From: Spirochaetota bacterium
GTDB taxonomy: Bacteria > Spirochaetota > Spirochaetia > Treponematales > UBA12059
Direction: 5' to 3'
Assembly: GCA_022709445.1 (NCBI GenBank)
Contig: JAKLIU010000083.1
Location: 1-8,087 of the forward strand
Length of the DNA stretch: 8,087 nucleotides
In this document: piece after piece, positions 1 through 6,099 of the stretch
Numbering within the stretch: the stretch's first letter is position 1
How the letters are laid out: each line of letters starts with the position of its first letter
Notes under the pieces: generated by a model
What the model was told of the DNA's origin: nothing
Databases searched by the model: none
The model's input: the letters and a program-made list of their open reading frames with translations, nothing else
Program-made: the position numbers and the translations under genes

Positions 1-110
1 GCGTACAGCCCGTCGGGCGTGCCCGCCGGCAACGGGGCGGCGGCCTGGGCGAAAGCGCCGGTCGCGGCGATCATCGCGAGCGCTGTCAGAGTCATCCCTG
101 CGTGCTTCAT
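1..110 (-). CDS. N-terminus of an exported protein (partial, runs off the window start)
   Basis: Only the first 36 residues are present. They form a standard Sec signal peptide: MKHAG, then a hydrophobic stretch (about residues 6-20), then a probable signal peptidase I site AFA-QA after residue 21. The mature part begins QAAAPLPAGTPDGLY, so the product should act in the periplasm or outside the cell. There is no lipobox cysteine. The ATG at 110 is chosen because a strong ribosome site, GGAGGA (minus strand, 116-121), lies 5 bases upstream. The gene is divergent from the plus-strand gene at 225. Nothing in the visible part identifies a family, so no function is proposed. Confidence 0.72.
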   Translation of the reverse strand, partial: MKHAGMTLTALAMIAATGAFAQAAAPLPAGTPDGLY

Positions 111-128
111 GCGTGTCCTCCGGACGGC

Positions 129-158
129 AGGATACGCCGCGGCGGGCCGGAGAGGCAA
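129..158 (-). promoter_or_regulatory. Possible sigma-70-like promoter for the exported protein gene
   Basis: On the minus strand, TTGCCT (153-158) and TATCCT (129-134) are separated by 18 bp; each matches its consensus at 4 of 6 positions. The -10 box lies 18 bases upstream of the ATG, with the ribosome site between. A 10-bp perfect palindrome, GCGGATCCGC (163-172), sits just upstream of the -35 box and could be an operator or chance in GC-rich DNA. Confidence 0.3.
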
Positions 159-197
159 GGCCGCGGATCCGCTCTGGCCGAACCCGCCCGGATGATC

Positions 198-203
198 TAA
201 AAT
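198..203 (+). promoter_or_regulatory. Possible -10 box for the receiver/STAS-like gene
   Basis: TAAAAT matches the TATAAT consensus at 5 of 6 positions in otherwise GC-rich DNA. No good -35 box is present at 17 bp (TGGCCG at 175-180 is poor). A start near 210 would give a leader of about 15 bases beginning at the GAGG ribosome site (211-214), which is 10 bases from the ATG. Confidence 0.33.
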
Positions 204-224
204 TAGCGCCGAGGTACACCGCGG

Positions 225-1676
225 ATGCGCCGAATACACCTGTCACTCCCGGATGAGCCCCTGTCCCGGTTCCTCTCCGAATACCTGGACGTGAAGGGTT
301 TCTCAGTGACCGTGAGCAACTCGCACGTGCACGCCTTCACGGTATGCGTGAAGGAGCCGCCCGACCTCATCGTCATGACCAAGGACTCCCCGCTCCTGGA
401 CGCGGTCGGCTTCATCATCAAGAAGGAACACGCGCGGGCCATCGAGCACGTTCCGCTCTTCCTCATCGGGGACTTCAAGCCCAAGGAGATCGCCTACTTC
501 AAGGAAAAGAACGTAAAGGCCTTCCTGTCGGTAAAGGTCAATCCATCGGCGCTCAACGAGCGCCTGCACCAGCACTTCGGCATTCCCCTGCCCGCGCCCC
601 AGAAGCGCACCCCCATGCTCATGGACATCCATTCCAAGGGCAAGCTCCTGATCGTGCAGCTCGAGGGCAACCTGGACCCGGACAAGGCTGTGGAGCTCAA
701 CTACCTGATCACCCGCTTCCTGTCGGAGAAGGCGGTCAAGGTGCCGCGCATCATGTTCATCATCCCCAGCATGTACCCGGACATGATCAACGGCCGCAAC
801 ATGCGCATCCTGTTCAAGTTCCTTGAGGCCCCGGGCCTCAAGCCGGACCTGTCCAAGATCGTGGTGCTGAGCCGGGTGGAGGCCTTCCTCAAGGCGCTCA
901 AGGCGGTGCCCGAGCTGGAAGGCGTGGCGGTCGTGCCCAACTACTACGAGGGGTACCGCGCGCTCATAGCCGACTTCGACGTGGAGACGACGGTACCCGT
1001 GGTCATGCTCAAGCCGGACAGCAGGTTCTTCCTCGACCTCTACGGGCCGGACGGGAGGGTAATCGTCAAGGCGATGGAGCCAGTCGGCCAGGAAACGCTG
1101 GATCTCCTGGCGGAGGCGCGTGTCCCGTCGCTCAAGTACTACGGGGACCTGGACCTGGACCGGGTGAGCGCCTCGGACTACAACCCCCAGGAGACCTCGC
1201 TCTTCGATTACATAACCAGGGATTTCGCGCCGGTGTCGGTGGAGCTGTTCGACTCCAACGTGCTGTTCGAGAAGCAGAACCTGTTCTTCTCCAGGATACG
1301 CGGGCAGCACCTGCTCTTCGTGTCGCTGGACCCGGCGCTCTTCCTGCTGGTCCAGCAGTCGCTCAGCGTGTACTTCGAGATACACAACGTGCGCGCCGGC
1401 GAGAACCTCAAGCCGGTGCTGGAGGATCCGCGCTTCGCCATCATCTTCATCGACCTGGGCATTCCCAAGGACACGGTGCTCAGGATGCTGCACGCCATCC
1501 GGACCAACGCCTCCAGGCGGCGGACCACGATCATCCTGATGGCCAAGGTCCTGAACAAGGAAGACCTGGTGGCCTACCGCGGCTACGGCACCGACCACGT
1601 GATCCTGCAGCCCTTCACCACGGAGAAAATCTTCAACAAGGTCTACTCCGCGGTGACCCTGGACCGGGGGACCTGA
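225..1676 (+). CDS. Receiver-like / STAS-like / receiver-like signalling protein
   Basis: A 483-residue soluble protein with no signal peptide or membrane segment. Residues 1-115 have the beta-alpha pattern of a response-regulator receiver, but the expected phosphoacceptor region reads DLIVMTKDSP, with Thr/Lys where Asp is usual. Residues about 133-250 look STAS-like (LLIVQLEGNLDP, then a late VVPNYYEGYRAL helix); this is weaker. Residues about 361-475 form a second receiver-like domain. It keeps a candidate phosphoacceptor, D410 in IIFIDLGIPKD, but the acidic pair is reduced (FVSLDP) and the usual KP is QP (Q462-P463). Phosphorylation of the first domain looks unlikely and of the second uncertain. 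A role as a protein-binding signalling scaffold is inferred. The gene converges on the hydrogenase-like receptor gene with 13 bases between stop codons. The start is supported by GAGG at 211-214. I do not recognise a named family. Confidence 0.7.
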   Translation: MRRIHLSLPDEPLSRFLSEYLDVKGFSVTVSNSHVHAFTVCVKEPPDLIVMTKDSPLLDAVGFIIKKEHARAIEHVPLFLIGDFKPKEIAYFKEKNVKAFLSVKVNPSALNERLHQHFGIPLPAPQKRTPMLMDIHSKGKLLIVQLEGNLDPDKAVELNYLITRFLSEKAVKVPRIMFIIPSMYPDMINGRNMRILFKFLEAPGLKPDLSKIVVLSRVEAFLKALKAVPELEGVAVVPNYYEGYRALIADFDVETTVPVVMLKPDSRFFLDLYGPDGRVIVKAMEPVGQETLDLLAEARVPSLKYYGDLDLDRVSASDYNPQETSLFDYITRDFAPVSVELFDSNVLFEKQNLFFSRIRGQHLLFVSLDPALFLLVQQSLSVYFEIHNVRAGENLKPVLEDPRFAIIFIDLGIPKDTVLRMLHAIRTNASRRRTTIILMAKVLNKEDLVAYRGYGTDHVILQPFTTEKIFNKVYSAVTLDRGT

Positions 1677-1687
1677 GCCGCCGGCCC

Positions 1688-1709
1688 GGTTACCGGAGTT
1701 CCGGCAACC
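1688..1709. terminator. Inverted repeat between convergent genes; weak candidate for a bidirectional terminator
   Basis: GGTTACCGGA and TCCGGCAACC form a 10-bp stem with one mismatch around a 2-base centre. It covers the last codons and stop of the minus-strand receptor gene and lies 12 bases after the plus-strand stop. No T-run follows on either strand, so intrinsic termination is uncertain. An end-protecting hairpin or chance are alternatives. Confidence 0.3.
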
Positions 1710-3825
1710 CCCGGCCCGAGTCGATGCGGCGCTGGCTCTCCTCGGATATCTGGGCGATTTTCTGCAGCTCGTCCAGCATGGCCATGACCTCCGCGCTCAT
1801 CCTTCCGTAGAGATCCCGGACCGTGGTGTTCTGCCCCCGCAGCTCCTCGATGCCCTTGGTCACCTGCGAGCCCCCGGAGGCCATCTCGCCCAGGAAGTCC
1901 AGCAAGCGCGACATCTCGTCAGCCATGAGGCCCACGTCCTTGATCACGGCGCGGAAATTCTCGCCGGTGCGCGCGGAGATGGTGTCGGAAGACTTGATCT
2001 GCTCGATGATGGAATCTATGGACGACGATATGCGCTTGGCGTTGCCCCCGGTGGCCTCGGCCAGCACGCGGATCTCGCCGGCGACCACGGCGAAGGCCTT
2101 GCCGGCCGAACCGGCGTGGGCCGCCTGGATGGCGGCGTTCATGGACAGCAGGTTGGTCTTCTCCGCGACGTCGTGGATTACCGCGGTCATCTCGCTGATC
2201 CCGGTGACGCCCTGGGACACGCGCCTGATGGCATCGACGGTGGCGGTCATGTCGTTCTCGCCCCCGCGAACCGCGGTGGCCAGCCGGTCCACCTGGTCGC
2301 GCTTGCCGCTGGCCAGGCCGGAGGCCGAACCCAGGGTGGCGGTCATCTCCTCGATCGCGGCCGACGACTCCTGCAAGGCCACGAACTGGGATTCGCTGGC
2401 CATCCCGAGCTCGGAAAGCGTCGACCTGATGTGGTTGATGGCCCCGGTCGCGCCTTCTATCTCCTTGTGCAGGCGCGTCGATGAATCGAGTATGAGCGCT
2501 TTCTCCTTCTCGATGACCTTCTGCCGGTACAGGTGGCAGTTCTCCACCTTGTTGAGCCCGTTGAACACCGCGATGGCCATGCCCTCGCAGCTCTTGTAGC
2601 CGCAGGAGGCGCAGTTCAGGTGGTCCTCCGGCTTGGCCTTGAGCAGGCTGTCGTACAGCTCGATGAACTGCGCCTTGGTGGGCATGACCAGGCGGTAATT
2701 GGCCGAGCGGTCCACGTAGCCGCGCGCGTACAGTCCGGGGCGCCAGTACTTGTCCAGCACCTTGCCCAGCTTGCGCGCGGCGGCTTTGTCCGAACCCGGT
2801 CGCCGCGCATACCGGCGTTCGGCCTCCGCGCGGCGGCTCTCGATGGCGTTCTCGAACTCGTCCGGGGATTTTTCCAGGTTCAGGGTGCCCGGGCCTGCGT
2901 TGCAGCCGTATTCGCAGTTCAGGCAGTCCACCAGGAGCGGGTTGATGCCCTTCTCAACCGAGTCGGCCAGCTTGTCCAGGTAGGGATAGACCAGTTCCGG
3001 CCCCTCGATCTTGCGGGCCACCGAGGCGATGCCGGGCACTTCCCGCAGGGCGGTCCTGAGAAGCCCGCCCGGCGAGGAGAAGATCACGCCGCGCTCGGCG
3101 GGCGGGTTCTCGAAGTCGACGGCCTGCTCCTTGGACAGGTCCACGGCCCGCTTCTCCATCAGCGCGGCGAGGGCGGTGAAGGTCACGTTGAAGTCACCCA
3201 GGCCGGTTTCCTGGAATTCCCGTTTCTTGGCGGCACAGGGGGAGATCACCATCACCTTGTGCCCGGACCATTGGGGCCAGTATTCCTTGATCAGCTTGAC
3301 CGTATGGAGCATGGGGCTGTCGGCTGGCGCCAGGCGACCGATCAGCTCGGGTCGGTAGATCTCCACGTACGACACTATGGCCGGGCAGGGCTGCGCGATG
3401 ACCAGCTTGGGGGAGTTCTCCTTGATGTGGCGCAGGTAGGACTTGACGGTCAGCTCCGCCCCGAAGCCCACGTCGAAGAACGCCGACACGCCCAGGCGCT
3501 TGAGCCAGCCCATGAAGTTGCGCCAGGTGCCCGGGAAGGACGACACGATGGCCGGGGCGGCTATGGCCACCACCTTCTCGCCGGCAGCGAGCGCGGCCAG
3601 GAGGGCGTCCAGGTCGTCCAGGATGGTGCGTGCCTTCTGCTTGCAGGCCCGCACGCAGGTGCCGCAGGCGATGCAGAGGTCGTGGTTGATGGCGACCTTC
3701 TCGCCCTGGCCGTCTATGCAGTACTTGACCGGGCAGACGGCGATGCACATGTGGCAGTTGACGCACTTGTCCTTGTCGACCCCGATGACGGGAACCAGGC
3801 TGGAGACGCTCGTCTTTGTTTCCAT
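1690..3825 (-). CDS. [FeFe]-hydrogenase-like H2/redox-sensing methyl-accepting chemotaxis protein
   Basis: A 711-residue cytoplasmic fusion with no signal peptide or membrane segment. Residues 15-65 are a two-cluster ferredoxin domain (C21, C24, C27, C31 and C51, C54, C57, C61). Residues about 83-315 are the hydrogenase large-subunit C-terminal domain. The H-cluster ligand positions are all present: C147 in AQPCPA, C197 in SPCAAKKREF, and C304 and C308 in CLNCEYGCNAG. The residue before C147 is P146, where catalytic enzymes have the proton-relay Cys (TSCCP), so this looks like a sensory relative, not a turnover enzyme. Residues about 403-432 hold a four-Cys Fe-S motif (C405, C408, C413, C430). 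Residues about 440-703 are the chemoreceptor coiled-coil hairpin, with the tip near EKTNLLSMNAAIQAAHAG (555-572). It should pass H2 or redox state to CheA/CheW. AGGAG (3832-3836) lies 6 bases before the ATG. No maturases or hydrogenase subunits are in the window. Confidence 0.9.
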   Translation of the reverse strand: METKTSVSSLVPVIGVDKDKCVNCHMCIAVCPVKYCIDGQGEKVAINHDLCIACGTCVRACKQKARTILDDLDALLAALAAGEKVVAIAAPAIVSSFPGTWRNFMGWLKRLGVSAFFDVGFGAELTVKSYLRHIKENSPKLVIAQPCPAIVSYVEIYRPELIGRLAPADSPMLHTVKLIKEYWPQWSGHKVMVISPCAAKKREFQETGLGDFNVTFTALAALMEKRAVDLSKEQAVDFENPPAERGVIFSSPGGLLRTALREVPGIASVARKIEGPELVYPYLDKLADSVEKGINPLLVDCLNCEYGCNAGPGTLNLEKSPDEFENAIESRRAEAERRYARRPGSDKAAARKLGKVLDKYWRPGLYARGYVDRSANYRLVMPTKAQFIELYDSLLKAKPEDHLNCASCGYKSCEGMAIAVFNGLNKVENCHLYRQKVIEKEKALILDSSTRLHKEIEGATGAINHIRSTLSELGMASESQFVALQESSAAIEEMTATLGSASGLASGKRDQVDRLATAVRGGENDMTATVDAIRRVSQGVTGISEMTAVIHDVAEKTNLLSMNAAIQAAHAGSAGKAFAVVAGEIRVLAEATGGNAKRISSSIDSIIEQIKSSDTISARTGENFRAVIKDVGLMADEMSRLLDFLGEMASGGSQVTKGIEELRGQNTTVRDLYGRMSAEVMAMLDELQKIAQISEESQRRIDSGRGLPELR

Positions 3826-3888
3826 TTTGAACTCCTGCCCTGAAGGCGGGTGATTTTTTCCTGGGTGCGGTTACATGAAGCGATGCAA

Positions 3889-3918
3889 AGTATCGTTCCG
3901 GCGGCTCGCGCATGTCAA
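3889..3918 (-). promoter_or_regulatory. Sigma-70-like promoter of the hydrogenase-like receptor gene
   Basis: On the minus strand a perfect -35 TTGACA (3913-3918) is followed after 18 bp by GATACT (3889-3894, 4 of 6). The predicted start near 3882 leaves a leader of roughly 57 bases. The DNA just upstream (3919-3949) is an AT-rich island with A-tracts on this strand, which could act as an UP element. The gene is therefore probably transcribed alone and not by read-through from the phospholipase-like gene. Confidence 0.55.
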
Positions 3919-3997
3919 ATCCGAATATGGATGTTTTTGATATTTTCGGCGGAAATGAGGGGTGTGGATGCGGCGGAGTCCTTGCCGAGTTCCCGCT

Positions 3998-5137
3998 TCA
4001 GGGCCGGATGATCGCGGTGGCCCCGTTGGCGAAGCGGACGGGCGTTTGCCCGTCTGACCGGTCGCCGGCGGAGACGGGCGGGAAGTCCGTCGAGACCAGC
4101 TGGGCGCCGCCCGCCAGGGCCAGCGAGGCGACCTGGCCGTCCGCTGCCAGGTCGGCATCCGCGCGGGTGCGGATCATCCAGCCGTCGGCGAGCAGGCCGG
4201 GCAGGGACGGGTCCGCCGGGTCGTTGACGATCGCGAAGGCGGCATCCGGGCTGCCGGCGGGCGCGCAGGTGAACATGGCCCGGCCTTCCAGGGCCGGTGC
4301 GCCGGAGACGTAGGGCAGGCGGTAGGTCTCGTCCCGGTGGAGGATCACCATGACCGTGCCCAGCATGTCGATGATGGCCGGCCAGCCGCGCTCCCGTATC
4401 GCCGAGGGCAGGTCCGCGCGGTCTCCCCTGAGTTCGTCCGGCGTGAACAGGACAGTCGCGGGGAAGGACGAGCGGACCAGGGCGTCCAGGGACATGAGCG
4501 CGTCCCGGTCAAAGTCCTCCTGGGCGGGATCCAGCACGCCCCAGTCGTTCTTGAGCTCCAGGATCACGGTGATGGGCAGGTGGTCGGGGTGCCGGGACGA
4601 CCACAGGGCCAGCTCGGCGAACGCCAGGGCCAGGTCGGGACAGGCCGTACGGTCGTCCACCAGGGGCACGTGGGCCACCTCGAAGCCGCCCTTCCGGTGG
4701 CGGAGGTCCAGCTCGAAACTGCGCAGCCCGGCCCTGAGCTGGTCGTAGAGCGTCTCGTGGGAATAGCGGAGCTTGTCCGGCCAACCCGGAGCGCCCAGCC
4801 CCAGGAAGAACAGGCGCACCGGATCCGGCTGGCGGTGGTAACTGTTGTGCGTGGCGATGACGGACAGCCGGGTGAGGGGCAGGAAGAGCAGTTCCTGGGC
4901 GGGGTGGACGCGGTCAGAGACATTCCTGGTGGCCATGAGTACGGTTTCGGGCGACGGGACGGGCGAGGGCTCCTCGACGTACGCGGGCGAGGAGAGCAGC
5001 TCCAGGCGGCGCGCCTGATCGCGGAAATCGGCCGCCCGGCCCAGCCTGAAGAACACGATGGAGCCCAGCAGGAAGGCCAGGGCCAGCCCGACGACGGCGC
5101 CGAGCGCCTTGAGGACGATCACCATGACGCGCTTCAT
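3998..5137 (-). CDS. Membrane-anchored PI-PLC-like phosphodiesterase
   Basis: A 379-residue protein. Residues about 5-31 are a single hydrophobic segment after MKR, fitting an uncleaved signal anchor with the catalytic part outside the cytoplasmic membrane. The rest matches the PI-PLC-like TIM-barrel phosphodiesterase superfamily, closest by eye to the bacterial Ca2+-dependent type. Key features are ATHNSYH (H97, N98), YSHETLYDQLRAGLRSFELD (E142, D144), VAHVPLVDD (H156) and ILELKNDW (E194, K196). Near the C-terminus are MIRTRAD and GAQLVSTDFP, as in related GDPD/PLC barrels. The two histidines and the acidic metal ligands expected for catalysis are therefore present. The likely reaction is cleavage of a phosphodiester lipid head group; the actual substrate cannot be read from the sequence. 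GGAGG (5144-5148) lies 6 bases before the ATG. The gene follows the lipoprotein gene by 107 bp on the same strand. Confidence 0.8.
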   Translation of the reverse strand: MKRVMVIVLKALGAVVGLALAFLLGSIVFFRLGRAADFRDQARRLELLSSPAYVEEPSPVPSPETVLMATRNVSDRVHPAQELLFLPLTRLSVIATHNSYHRQPDPVRLFFLGLGAPGWPDKLRYSHETLYDQLRAGLRSFELDLRHRKGGFEVAHVPLVDDRTACPDLALAFAELALWSSRHPDHLPITVILELKNDWGVLDPAQEDFDRDALMSLDALVRSSFPATVLFTPDELRGDRADLPSAIRERGWPAIIDMLGTVMVILHRDETYRLPYVSGAPALEGRAMFTCAPAGSPDAAFAIVNDPADPSLPGLLADGWMIRTRADADLAADGQVASLALAGGAQLVSTDFPPVSAGDRSDGQTPVRFANGATAIIRP

Positions 5138-5157
5138 GCCTTGCCTCCAGACTGCCG

Positions 5158-5179
5158 GGCCGGTCGAAACCGACCGGCC
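5158..5179. repeat. Strong hairpin upstream of the PI-PLC-like gene
   Basis: GGCCGGTCG and CGACCGGCC form a perfect 9-bp stem with a 4-base loop. On the minus strand it lies downstream of the lipoprotein gene and ends only 9 bases before the ribosome site of the PI-PLC-like gene. No T-run follows, so it is not a classical terminator. It might limit read-through, stabilise RNA or affect translation. Confidence 0.5.
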
Positions 5180-5227
5180 GGGGTCAGGGACAGGGTACCA
5201 GCATCCGGCGGAATCGGGAAGTGAAAT

Positions 5228-5240
5228 CCGGCATTGCCGG
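5228..5240 (-). terminator. Short palindrome just after the lipoprotein stop codon, weak terminator candidate
   Basis: A perfect 13-base palindrome, CCGGCAATGCCGG on the minus strand, starts 4 bases after the lipoprotein stop. It can form a 5-bp stem with a 3-base loop and is followed by ATTTCACTT, a poor T-rich stretch. It may act together with the larger hairpin at 5158-5179. Confidence 0.28.
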
Positions 5241-5244
5241 GCGG

Positions 5245-5997
5245 CTACCAGTTGAAGTTGTATTTCATGGCATCCGTCGGCTTGTTGAACGCGAAGACCA
5301 CGGGACAGCCCGGCCAGCTGACCACGAACCAGCAGTAGGCCGCCTGGTTTGTGGCGAAGGTGGTGGCGGGTATCTCCCCGGAGACGAAAAACCCGTCGCT
5401 GTCGTCGGACATGGCCGGGAAAATGAAGGTGGCATCATTCCATCCCGTCGGGGGCTGCTCGGTGTTGTAGTCGAGGTTGCGTTTGACGTAGAGCTTGATG
5501 TCGCCGGACATGAAGAAGGGCATGAACTCGTACGGTATGGAGCTGATGTAGTAAGACGGGGTGAACGCAATGTCGGGGTTTTGGCCGGTCGAGCTCGGCA
5601 ATTCGAACACCGTTGCTTCCATGGTCAGCTGCAGGGAAGTGGTCGCCCCGGCCGACAGCTCCGTGTCCATGGAGCCCGCGATGCCTATGATGGTCCCGTC
5701 CCTGACGGCGAACACGTGCAGGTCGTAGGTGCCCGGCCTCACGATCATGGCGATGGCGGCGGAGCTGGCCCCCGGGGCGACCGAGGTGGATGCATGGGTG
5801 ACCACGGAACCGTCCTGCACGGCCTGCAGGTAGATGCCGTCCAGGTCCGCGGGTATCGCGCGGGTATCCGCCGACCGGGCAGCGCCGCCGGGCAGGGAGA
5901 GCGAGATGCGGACGACGGCCTCTCCTCCGGGTGCGATGTACGAGCAGGATGCCAGCGTGAAAAAAGCCAGCGCGAGCGCCGGTAACTTGATTCTCAT
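5245..5997 (-). CDS. Lipoprotein of unknown function
   Basis: A 250-residue predicted lipoprotein. MRIK and a hydrophobic stretch lead to the lipobox LASC, with lipidated C18 followed by Ser. The start at 5997 is preferred over an in-frame ATG at 6078 because it puts the signal peptide at the N-terminus and has GGAGG (6006-6010) 8 bases upstream. Residues about 25-130 are rich in short beta strands (EAVVRISLSLP, GTYDLHVFAV, TSLQLTMEATVFEL), like the Ig-like or transthyretin-like modules of spirochaete surface lipoproteins. Residues about 140-250 are rich in aromatic residues and match nothing I recognise. They contain two cysteines, C222 and C231, which could form a disulfide after export. 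Whether it faces the periplasm or the surface cannot be decided. No enzyme motif is visible. Confidence 0.75.
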   Translation of the reverse strand: MRIKLPALALAFFTLASCSYIAPGGEAVVRISLSLPGGAARSADTRAIPADLDGIYLQAVQDGSVVTHASTSVAPGASSAAIAMIVRPGTYDLHVFAVRDGTIIGIAGSMDTELSAGATTSLQLTMEATVFELPSSTGQNPDIAFTPSYYISSIPYEFMPFFMSGDIKLYVKRNLDYNTEQPPTGWNDATFIFPAMSDDSDGFFVSGEIPATTFATNQAAYCWFVVSWPGCPVVFAFNKPTDAMKYNFNW

Positions 5998-6015
5998 GCG
6001 CGATGCCTCCAGTCC

Positions 6016-6044
6016 ATTAAACAGGACTATGGTAGTAATGTATC
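6016..6044 (-). promoter_or_regulatory. Possible promoter of the lipoprotein gene
   Basis: On the minus strand TTTAAT (6016-6021) matches the -10 consensus at 5 of 6 positions. GATACA (6039-6044), 17 bp upstream, matches the -35 box at only 3 of 6. The -10 box is 18 bases from the ATG, giving a very short leader. The 102-bp gap from cysK makes a separate promoter plausible. Confidence 0.3.
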
Positions 6045-6099
6045 GCAACGCCGGCCCGGAACCACTCTTCGCGGGCAAAAACGCCGCATCGTCACGCCC

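Noticed and set aside
303..1598. Long minus-strand open frame (431 codons) opposite the receiver/STAS-like gene
   Set aside because: It is antisense to a gene with clear domain structure. Its product is dominated by His, Val, Glu, Arg and Leu with no motif, as expected from the GC-rich third positions of the real gene.
2533..3843. Long plus-strand open frame (436 codons) opposite the hydrogenase-like receptor gene
   Set aside because: It is antisense to a gene with unmistakable Fe-S and chemoreceptor motifs. Its product has low-complexity composition and no recognisable domain.
3912..4313. Plus-strand open frame beginning MSNPNMDVFDIFGGNEGCGCGG
   Set aside because: The start looks protein-like, but there is no ribosome site before the ATG, it begins within the opposite promoter, and most of it is antisense to the PI-PLC-like gene.
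4337..5224. Plus-strand open frame (295 codons) opposite the PI-PLC-like gene
   Set aside because: It is rich in Gln, Arg, Gly and Val with no domain, and antisense to a gene whose catalytic motifs are intact.
5998..6078. An N-terminal extension of the lipoprotein to an ATG at 6078
   Set aside because: It would add 27 residues before the lipoprotein signal peptide, burying it inside the protein. The start at 5997 has a good ribosome site and a normal signal.
6060..6099. Intrinsic terminator after cysK using the T5 run on the minus strand
   Set aside because: The T-run is present, but only 3-4 bp of stem can be drawn before it, which is too weak to support a call.
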